Below are positions 1-5,051 of a stretch of 5,260 nt of DNA, in pieces. A program made the position numbers and the translations under genes. This stretch comes from CAZIHO01 sp964538875 (GTDB lineage: Bacteria; Pseudomonadota; Gammaproteobacteria; Chromatiales; Chromatiaceae): the NCBI GenBank assembly GCA_964538875.1, contig CAZIHO010000165.1, forward strand, positions 1-5,260, written 5' to 3'. The notes under the pieces were generated by a model that had not been told where the DNA came from, made no database searches, and saw only the letters and a list, made by a program, of their open reading frames with translations. Each line of letters opens with the position of its first letter. Within the stretch, counting starts at the first letter, position 1.

Positions 1-159
1 AAATTCAAGGTGCCCGTGCGGGGTAGGGATACCCCGCCAGTTTCAAGCAGGCAACGGCTTGAAAATGAAGCAAAGCGGAAATCACATTTGCGCTTTGCGT
101 CTTGAAACATGGCATGGATGGCTATTTTTCAAGGTCCCCTTAAAGGACCAGGCGCAAAT
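1..159. other. Noncoding segment rich in short inverted repeats (possible structured RNA or multi-site operator)
   Basis: This stretch is less GC-rich than the rest of the window and has no credible gene. It holds a run of perfect short inverted repeats: 18-25/30-37 (8 bp, GGGA loop), 41-47/58-64 (TTTCAAG/CTTGAAA), 70-77/91-98 (GCAAAGCG/CGCTTTGC), 101-107/127-133 (CTTGAAA/TTTCAAG) and 133-137/145-149 (GGTCC/GGACC). A further 8-bp complement, 86-93 with 152-159 (ATTTGCGC/GCGCAAAT), would enclose two of these stems and is incompatible with the 70-98 stem. These pairings are read directly from the sequence. Whether they act as RNA or DNA, and on which strand, is unknown. On the minus strand the region lies about 260 bp beyond the phosphofructokinase stop codon, so it could also be a 3' region or belong to a gene outside the window. 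Confidence 0.45.
18..37. other. Perfect 8-bp hairpin with GNRA-type loop
   Basis: GCGGGGTA at 18-25 pairs perfectly with TACCCCGC at 30-37. On the plus strand the four-base loop is GGGA, which fits the GNRA tetraloop pattern. No T-run follows on either strand, so it does not look like a classical intrinsic terminator. It is the most stable member of the hairpin cluster in this part of the window. Confidence 0.5.
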
Positions 160-416
160 CATCGGCCGCTGTACCGCCCATGGCACCCGGGAGCAGTCTA
201 GGGCAAATTCACGATGGACCTGGACATCGAGCGGCGGCCCTCCGGCCAATTCCCCACCCGTACCCTTGCGTAGACGGTTGCTCCTTTTGCAAGTCCCCTT
301 GGACCCGGAAGAACGCCACACCCTATTGCAACATCAAAGGGTTAAGGGACCAGCAGGGGGTCTAGCCGGCGGCTCCCGTCCGGCCAGCCCTACATTGGAC
401 CAGCCACGATACCCGC
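160..416. other. Intergenic stretch with no recognisable gene
   Basis: Open frames cross this stretch on both strands, but their translations are rich in Arg, Pro and Gly and show no family motif; I read them as chance frames. A GC-rich imperfect hairpin lies at 362-369/380-387 (CTAGCCGG with CCGGCCAG, one G-U type pair). It sits about 30 bp past the phosphofructokinase stop on the minus strand and could help end that transcript, but no T-run follows it. I see nothing else here. Confidence 0.4.
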
Positions 417-1541
417 CTAGGCGTCGCCTAGGTTGGTGCCAACACGCCGGGCCGTCTCCACCCAAGGGTGATCGGGTGGAACCAAATGACCACGCCCCGC
501 GACCTCCTCCAGAGGCACAGGTTCGGTACCCTCGCCCCGCGCCGCGACCATGACACCAAATTGGCCCGCCTGGATCAGATCCGCGCAGGCTGTTCCCAGC
601 CGGGTGGCCAGGATGCGATCTGCGGCGGACGGAGTACCGCCCCGCTGCAAATGACCGAGGATGGTGACGCGGGCCTCCAGGCCGGTGAGTTGTTCCAGTT
701 GTTGCGCCAATCGCAGGGTACGCTCGGCGTACACCATTTCCGGCTTTTTGGAATTCTGGATTAGGGCCTTTTCGGCGTCAGGTTTCTTGGTGGCTTTTTT
801 ATCGCCCGCGTCGATGCTCAACGCCGCATGTTCCTCGCCGGTCAGGGCCCCTTCGGCAACCGCCACGATGCTAAACGGCTTACCCGTCCGGCTGCGCCGG
901 CGGATAGCCTCTGAGATATTTTGAACATCATAGGGAATTTCTGGTATCAGAATGACATCGGCGCCGCCGGCGATCCCCGCGCCGAGGGTCAGCCAGCCGG
1001 CGCGATGGCCCATCACTTCGACCACTATGATGCGATGATGGCTGTGGGCGGTGCTGTGCAGCCGGTCGATGGCCTCGGTGGCAATACCCAGCGCGGTGTC
1101 GAACCCGAAGGTGACATCGGTCATGGCGATATCGTTATCAATGGTTTTCGGTAGCGTGATGACGTTCAGCCCTTGTTGCTTGAGGCGCAAGGCGTTCTTT
1201 TGGGTGCCGCCACCACCCAGGCAGACCAGACCATCTAGGTGGTTGTCGTGGTAGTTCGCAACAATGGCATCGGTCATATCGCACAACTTGCCGCCCACCA
1301 TCATCTTGTGGGGTTTTTCCCTGCTGGTGCCGAGGATGGTGCCGCCCAGGGTCAGGATGCCCGATAGCCGGCTGCCGTCGAACGGCAAGGTGCGGTTTTC
1401 CATCAAACCGCGAAAGCCATCCCGAAAGCCGAGGATCTGCATGTGGTAATGGCCCATGCAGGCTTTGCCGACGCCGCGAATCGCCGCGTTAAGACCTGGG
1501 CTGTCGCCGCCCGAGGTGAGAATGCCGATGTGTTTGCTCAT
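417..1541 (-). CDS. pfkA: 6-phosphofructokinase, PKTIDND-type (ATP, PPi or mixed donor unresolved)
   Basis: This cytoplasmic glycolytic enzyme phosphorylates fructose 6-phosphate to fructose 1,6-bisphosphate. The 374-residue product has all the family landmarks in order: GGDSPGLNA at 11-19, the donor-loop GGGGT at 109-113, PKTIDND at 131-137 with the presumed catalytic Asp135, VVEVMGHRAGW at 173-183, VAEGA with Glu230, and RVTILGHLQRGG at 291-302 with the sugar-phosphate binding Arg291, His297 and Arg300. The start is typical of the family (MSKHIGILTSGGDSPG). Only a weak GGA Shine-Dalgarno element precedes it. Known biology: Lys in PKTIDND marks PPi-dependent and mixed-substrate enzymes, while ATP enzymes have PGTIDND; an Asp in GGDD favours PPi. 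Here the loop is GGGGT, so the donor cannot be assigned with confidence. A Lys-rich segment at about 241-268 makes the protein longer than the roughly 320-residue E. coli enzyme. It is transcribed divergently from the neighbouring operon. Confidence 0.95.
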   Translation of the reverse strand: MSKHIGILTSGGDSPGLNAAIRGVGKACMGHYHMQILGFRDGFRGLMENRTLPFDGSRLSGILTLGGTILGTSREKPHKMMVGGKLCDMTDAIVANYHDNHLDGLVCLGGGGTQKNALRLKQQGLNVITLPKTIDNDIAMTDVTFGFDTALGIATEAIDRLHSTAHSHHRIIVVEVMGHRAGWLTLGAGIAGGADVILIPEIPYDVQNISEAIRRRSRTGKPFSIVAVAEGALTGEEHAALSIDAGDKKATKKPDAEKALIQNSKKPEMVYAERTLRLAQQLEQLTGLEARVTILGHLQRGGTPSAADRILATRLGTACADLIQAGQFGVMVAARGEGTEPVPLEEVAGRGHLVPPDHPWVETARRVGTNLGDA

Positions 1542-1666
1542 CTGGAGTCCGGGTACAAGTTAAAGTGGCCCGCATCCTATATCAATTTCATGAACCATTT
1601 TGCAGACCCTGGCCCCCGGAAGCCTGGCGCCGCCGCGCCGGGTCCGCTGGTTCGCCCCGCTGCGGC

Positions 1667-1694
1667 CGGACAACCCGCCGCGAAGCGCTAGAAT
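1667..1694 (+). promoter_or_regulatory. Candidate sigma70 promoter for the 1850-4732 operon
   Basis: CGGACA at 1667-1672 matches TTGACA at four of six bases. TAGAAT at 1689-1694 matches TATAAT at five of six. The spacer is 16 bp. Transcription would start near 1700 and leave a leader of about 150 nt before the ATG at 1850. A second possible -10 box, GATAAT at 1812-1817, lies closer to the gene but has a poor -35. Assignment is by motif only. Confidence 0.4.
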
Positions 1695-1780
1695 GGCGCC
1701 TGGTCATGAGCCCCAGCCGTTCATGGGCGCTCCAGCCAACAAGACGCTCCTGGACCGGCCCCGGCGTCGCCCGCAGTGGC

Positions 1781-1810
1781 CAGGCGGGCCTTTGCGGGCC
1801 TTTGCGGGCC
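1781..1810. repeat. 10-bp direct tandem repeat (two exact copies plus one degenerate)
   Basis: TTTGCGGGCC occurs twice back to back at 1791-1800 and 1801-1810, preceded by a related unit, CAGGCGGGCC, at 1781-1790. The repeat ends just before GATAAT (1812-1817), about 40 bp upstream of the operon's first ATG. It may be a slippage product or a spaced protein-binding site; nothing in the sequence decides between these. Confidence 0.7.
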
Positions 1811-1849
1811 AGATAATAAAATCAGCTTGCTCCACCGAGGATTCCACCC

Positions 1850-3247
1850 ATGCCCGAGACTCCCCTGTCCCCAGCCCAAAAAGCCAGTTTCATCAACCGG
1901 GACGCCCGCAAATACGGCACTTTCGCGGAAATCGGCGCCGGCCAGGAAGTGGCCCGTTGGTTCTTCCACGTGGGCGGGGCGGCCGGCACCGTGGCCAAGA
2001 CCATTTCCGCCTACGACATGGCGGTGAGCGACGCCATTTACGGGCCCTGTGGCCGTTACGTGAGCCGCCAGCGGCTCAATGCCATGCTGGACTATGAGTA
2101 CAACCTGCTGCGGGAGCGTCTGGACCCGGCCCGGGGCGCCAAGAACACCTTCTTCGCGCTGGCCAATACGGTGGCTACCCGTAGTTTCACCCGCAAGGAA
2201 GACGGTCATGGCTGGATGGGGATCAAGTTTCAAACCGAACCCCGTGCCGAACCCTCGGAGATCATCATCCACCTGCGGTTATTGGACCAGGACAATGTTC
2301 GGCAACAGGAAGCACTCGGCATCATCGGCGTCAATTTGATCCATGGCGCCTTTTACCATTGGCAACAGCCGGAACGGCTGATCCGGGGGCTGTTGGATCA
2401 TCTGGGCTGGCAACGGGTGGAAGTGGACATGATCCGCTTTGCCGGCCCCGGATTTGCCAACCTGGACAATCGCCTCATGGCCCTGCAACTGGTGAAGCAG
2501 GACCTCACCGAGGCGGCCCTGTTCACCGCCGACGGCGAGGCGGCCCAGTGGTCGGAACTGCTGTACAAAAAGCCGGTGCTGGTGCAGCGGGGCAGTTTCC
2601 GGCCGGTGACCAAGGCAACCCTGGACGTGTTTGAGAAGGCCCGCGAGAAGTTCCTGGCCGAACCAGAAGTGGCGGGCCGCAAGCCGGTGGTGCTAATGGA
2701 GATGACCCTCCGCCATCTCACCCGGGGCGACGCCATCGACCACCAGGATTTCCTGCACCGGGCCAACACCCTGGGCGCCCTGGGCCATACGGTGCTGATC
2801 TCCAACTTTTTGCGCTTTCACCGGCTGGCGTCCTACCTGTACCGCTATACGGACGGCCCCCTGGGGCTGGCTATCGGCGCGTCCAAGCTCGCCGATATTT
2901 TTGACGAAAAATTTTATAACAACAGCGAGGGCGGCCTGCTCGGCGGCCTGGGCCAGTTGTTTAGAAACCAGACCCGGCTGTACGTATACCCCAGCTACAA
3001 CTTCAGCACCGGCGAGGTGCTGACCCTGCAAAACTTCCCTCTGGATCCGCGCCTGCGCCAACTAGTGGCCTTTTTACAGGCCAACGGCAGCCTTCAGGAT
3101 TTGGAGCACTACAACCCGGATTACCTGCGCATTCGCGCCAAAGACGTGCTGGACAGCATCGCCGCCGGCACGTCCGGCTGGGAAGAACTGGTTCCCCCGG
3201 CGTTGGTGACGCTCATCAAGCGGGACCGGCTGTTCGGGCATGCCTAG
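1850..3247 (+). CDS. Conserved protein of unknown function, 465 aa
   Basis: I cannot assign a function. The protein resembles a family I recall from proteobacteria and cyanobacteria whose members are sometimes labelled 'TonB-dependent receptor' or 'nicotinate-nucleotide adenylyltransferase'. Neither label fits: there is no signal peptide, TonB box or beta-barrel-like pattern, and I see no HxGH-type nucleotidyltransferase motif. Visible landmarks are an N-terminal block with KYGTFAEIGAGQEVARWF (21-38), a glycine-rich VGGAAGTVAKTISAYDM (41-57), a central IIGVNLIHGAFYHW (158-171) and a Gly-rich EGGLLGGLGQLF (360-371). No clear transmembrane segment is seen, so it is probably cytoplasmic. The ATG at 1850 is supported by GAGG nine bases upstream and by the start of conserved-looking sequence within the first 20 residues. 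It is the first gene of a three-gene operon, and its last codons overlap the deacetylase start by 8 bp, which suggests coupled translation. Confidence 0.9.
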   Translation: MPETPLSPAQKASFINRDARKYGTFAEIGAGQEVARWFFHVGGAAGTVAKTISAYDMAVSDAIYGPCGRYVSRQRLNAMLDYEYNLLRERLDPARGAKNTFFALANTVATRSFTRKEDGHGWMGIKFQTEPRAEPSEIIIHLRLLDQDNVRQQEALGIIGVNLIHGAFYHWQQPERLIRGLLDHLGWQRVEVDMIRFAGPGFANLDNRLMALQLVKQDLTEAALFTADGEAAQWSELLYKKPVLVQRGSFRPVTKATLDVFEKAREKFLAEPEVAGRKPVVLMEMTLRHLTRGDAIDHQDFLHRANTLGALGHTVLISNFLRFHRLASYLYRYTDGPLGLAIGASKLADIFDEKFYNNSEGGLLGGLGQLFRNQTRLYVYPSYNFSTGEVLTLQNFPLDPRLRQLVAFLQANGSLQDLEHYNPDYLRIRAKDVLDSIAAGTSGWEELVPPALVTLIKRDRLFGHA

Positions 3248-4229
3248 GCTCCGGGTCTGGGCGCTGCTCCTGCCTTTGGCCAGCGGCGGGAGTCTGGCGG
3301 CGCCGGAGCCCCCGCCCCTGTTGGCCGCCTGCTGGACCCCGGAGCAGGTCCGGGGCGGCCCGGAGGATAAGCGCATCCGTACGCGGCTGGCGATCAACCG
3401 GGCGCCGCCGGCCACTCCCGCCCAAGCCCGGCCGCCAGTGCCTCTGGCACCGGAGGCGGCCCGCTCGATCCGTTCGGTGCTGCCCCAGGGGGACGACAAG
3501 CCCATCGCCCTGACGTTCGACCTCTGCGAGAGCGCCGGCGAGTTGACCGGCTATGACGCGGACCTGGTGGCCTACCTGCGGGAACAGGGGGTGCCGGCCA
3601 CCTTTTACGCCGGTGGCCAGTGGATGCGGGACCATCCGGACCGCACCCAGCAACTGATGGCGGATCCCCTGTTCGAGTTGGGTACCCACGGCTGGACCCA
3701 TGGCAACCTGCGGGTGCTGCGCGGCCAGGCCCTGGAGGATCAGATCGGCTGGTCCCTGCTCCAGTATCAGGCCCTGCGGGAGGAATTGCTGGCCCAGCCC
3801 TGCGCCCAGACCAGCCGGGCGGCGGAACAGCAGCGCATTCCCCCGCTGCCGGCCACGTTCCGCTTTCCCTATGGCGCCTGCGATCAAACCGCCCTGGACG
3901 CGGTGGTCCGGGCCGGCCAATGGCCGGTGCAGTGGAGCCTGGTGAGCGGCGATCCGGTCCGGGGCCAGAGCCCCAAGGCCCTGGCCAAGCACATCCTCGC
4001 CGCCGCCAAGCCCGGCGCCATTATGGTCGCCCACGCCAATGGCCGGGGTTGGGCCACCGCCCAGGCGCTGCCCCTTCTGGTGCCCCAGTTGCGGGAACGG
4101 GGCTACCGCTTCGTCACCGTCAGCCAACTGCTGGCGGCGGGTGAGCCGGTCAGCGTCGATAGCTGCTACGAAAACCGTCCCGGCGACAACCTGCGCTACG
4201 ACCGCCGCTCCGGGGCCGGCACCCCATGA
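3240..4229 (+). CDS. Exported polysaccharide deacetylase-like protein (CE4/NodB domain)
   Basis: CE4 enzymes remove N- or O-acetyl groups from glycans such as peptidoglycan, chitin oligomers or exopolysaccharide, using a divalent metal. In this 329-residue protein the NodB domain spans about 87-300. Motif 1 is TFDLCE (92-97), motif 2 is HGWTH with His150 and His154, motif 3 is RFPYG (208-212), a later SGDP block contains Asp238, and the final motif is IMVAHANGRG with His265. Asp94 would be the catalytic base and His150/His154 the metal ligands. The second Asp of the classical TFDD motif is Leu95 here. The N-terminus (MPRLR, then a hydrophobic run) looks like a Sec signal peptide cleaved after about Ala20; a lipobox-like LAAC at 28-31 is an alternative. 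A Pro/Ala-rich linker (about 55-75) leads to the domain. The ATG overlaps the upstream stop by 8 bp, and the gene ends in an ATGA overlap with the next. The substrate is not predictable from sequence. Confidence 0.9.
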   Translation: MPRLRVWALLLPLASGGSLAAPEPPPLLAACWTPEQVRGGPEDKRIRTRLAINRAPPATPAQARPPVPLAPEAARSIRSVLPQGDDKPIALTFDLCESAGELTGYDADLVAYLREQGVPATFYAGGQWMRDHPDRTQQLMADPLFELGTHGWTHGNLRVLRGQALEDQIGWSLLQYQALREELLAQPCAQTSRAAEQQRIPPLPATFRFPYGACDQTALDAVVRAGQWPVQWSLVSGDPVRGQSPKALAKHILAAAKPGAIMVAHANGRGWATAQALPLLVPQLRERGYRFVTVSQLLAAGEPVSVDSCYENRPGDNLRYDRRSGAGTP

Positions 4230-4732
4230 GCGCCCCCTTCGCTCAGCAGGATTACCGGGTGGCCGGCGCCGAGTTGCGGCTCCTGGAGCCAGACGCCGTG
4301 CCCCAGGTGGCGGCTTGCCTGGTGGCCATGGAGCCCTGGCGCAACCTGGGTTACCAAGCGGCGGGACTGGAACAGTATTTGACACGCCCGGACCCGGCGC
4401 TGCACCGCTTTGGGGTCTGGCGCGATGGACACTTGGCTGGCATCGTCTGCCCCCGTCATCCCTGGCTGCGGGGCGCCTATCTGGAACTGTTGGGCCTGTG
4501 GCCGTCCGCCCAGGGCCAGGGACTGGGCGGCGCCATCCTCGACTGGCTGACGGACCAGATCAGCCCCCTGGACACCAACCTCTGGACCGCCGTGTCCAGG
4601 GCCAACGGCGGCGCCCGCCGCTTCTACGCCCGCCATGGTTTCCTGGCCGTAGGGGACATGGCGGATCTGGTGCGGAGGGGTCACACCGAGATCCTGCTGC
4701 GCAAGCGCTTGGACGACCCGGGTCGGACCTAA
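4226..4732 (+). CDS. GNAT-family N-acetyltransferase
   Basis: GNAT enzymes transfer an acetyl group from acetyl-CoA to an amine on a small molecule or a protein. This 168-residue product has the normal length of a single GNAT domain. Motif A is a strand followed by the CoA pyrophosphate-binding loop, LELLGLWPSAQGQGLGG (86-102), with Q96-x-x-G99-x-G101 matching the Q/R-x-x-G-x-G/A consensus. Motif B follows as NGGARRFYARHGF (127-139), the typical segment ending in a Tyr near CoA and a GF turn. The N-terminal part (MEPWRNLGY, 35-43) is where substrate specificity is usually set, and it is not diagnostic. There is no signal peptide, so the protein is probably cytoplasmic. The ATG overlaps the deacetylase stop as ATGA, and no strong Shine-Dalgarno precedes it, so translational coupling is likely. 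The target may be a protein amine, an amino sugar or another metabolite; the sequence does not say which. Confidence 0.9.
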   Translation: MSAPFAQQDYRVAGAELRLLEPDAVPQVAACLVAMEPWRNLGYQAAGLEQYLTRPDPALHRFGVWRDGHLAGIVCPRHPWLRGAYLELLGLWPSAQGQGLGGAILDWLTDQISPLDTNLWTAVSRANGGARRFYARHGFLAVGDMADLVRRGHTEILLRKRLDDPGRT

Positions 4733-4759
4733 GGAAACGCTGATTTATTCAGCTTTTCC
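4733..4759. terminator. Imperfect inverted repeat directly after the operon, possible bidirectional terminator
   Basis: The repeat starts at the base after the GNAT stop codon. The arms 4733-4743 (GGAAACGCTGA) and 4749-4759 (TCAGCTTTTCC) pair at 10 of 11 positions around a TTTAT loop. The stem has an A-run on one side and a T-run on the other, so a hairpin followed by U-rich RNA could form for either convergent transcript. The GC-rich core is only five pairs, so it would be a weak terminator. It could instead be the end of an old insertion sequence. Confidence 0.4.
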
Positions 4760-4814
4760 CCAAGGGAACCGGCAATCGCTGCTCATCCGGTTTTTCGGGA
4801 ACTCAGCTGCTGTT

Positions 4815-4837
4815 CCACCCGGGACTGGGCCGGGTGG
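4815..4837. other. Perfect 8-bp GC-rich hairpin in the convergent gap
   Basis: CCACCCGG at 4815-4822 pairs with CCGGGTGG at 4830-4837 around a seven-base loop. No T-run follows on either strand. It might support Rho-independent-like pausing after the operon, but this is only a structural observation. Confidence 0.4.
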
Positions 4838-5017
4838 TTGGGTGCCCAAGGCACTCCATTCTTTAGCGGCGGGATCCAACAAGACAGCATTTTCTTCTGC
4901 CGTAGCGGGTGGCTCGGCGGGGAATGGGCGGACCAGCAGAACGAGGTGCCGCTCAGGGACCTGCTGGCCTTCCATGATGGCCGGCAACGAACTTGACCCA
5001 CCTATCCTGGGGAATCC

Positions 5018-5038
5018 GCCACCGGCCAGGCCGGTGGC
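5018..5038 (-). terminator. GC-rich palindrome just downstream of the PhyH-like gene
   Basis: GCCACCGG at 5018-5025 pairs with CCGGTGGC at 5031-5038; complementarity continues to the centre, giving 10 matching pairs around one central base. On the minus strand it lies about 13 bases past the TGA of the PhyH-like gene, a usual place for a terminator. The sequence that follows on that strand is not T-rich, so termination is only a possibility. Confidence 0.35.
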
Positions 5039-5051
5039 TTCCTGCAGCGCT

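Larger units (their letters stand above)
1542..1849. other. Divergent intergenic region between phosphofructokinase and the three-gene operon
   Basis: This gap of about 308 bp separates two divergent start codons. The part next to the phosphofructokinase gene (about 1555-1605) is relatively AT-rich and presumably holds its promoter, but I found no well-matched pair of boxes on the minus strand. The part next to the operon carries a better rightward promoter candidate, a tandem repeat of 10-bp units, and a Shine-Dalgarno element (GAGG, 1837-1840). Several frames cross the gap without stops, but they show no family motif and are taken as chance. Confidence 0.6.
4760..5051. other. Convergent intergenic stretch with no convincing gene
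   Basis: This stretch lies between the GNAT stop and the stop of the edge-truncated minus-strand gene. Open frames cross it on both strands, the longest at 4745-5212 on the minus strand. None shows a family motif that I recognise, and that frame also overlaps the better-supported PhyH-like frame. Two GC-rich hairpins are present (4815-4837 and 5018-5038). The sequence may be noncoding or the remains of a decayed gene. Confidence 0.4.

Noticed and set aside
1..135. CRISPR array suggested by repeated TTCAAG near hairpins
   Set aside because: The repeats are only 6-8 bp, occur in both orientations, and have irregular spacing; there is no repeat unit of 25-40 bp and no spacer pattern.
180..365. 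Short frame with a CSFCKSP segment that suggests a zinc-binding motif
   Set aside because: There is only one CxxC-like pair, no second pair with proper spacing, no ribosome binding site, and the surroundings are low-information sequence.
416..432. Duplicate CCTAGG palindromes at 416-421 and 427-432 around the phosphofructokinase stop
   Set aside because: They are six-base palindromes 5 bp apart that partly encode the last codons; nothing beyond chance supports a role.
59..553. Plus-strand open frame of 164 codons
   Set aside because: It is rich in Arg and Pro, overlaps the end of the phosphofructokinase gene on the other strand, and has no motif or good ribosome binding site.
1557..1585. 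Minus-strand promoter for phosphofructokinase (TTGATA at 1580-1585, TAACTT at 1557-1562, 17-bp spacer)
   Set aside because: The -10 box matches only three of six bases and the leader would be about 9 nt, too short for a normal ribosome binding site; the true promoter is probably elsewhere in the AT-rich segment.
3216..4385. 389-codon open frame antisense to the deacetylase gene
   Set aside because: Its translation is Gly/Pro/Arg/Gln-rich with no family motif, and it lies opposite a gene with clear CE4 motifs; long antisense frames are expected in GC-rich DNA.
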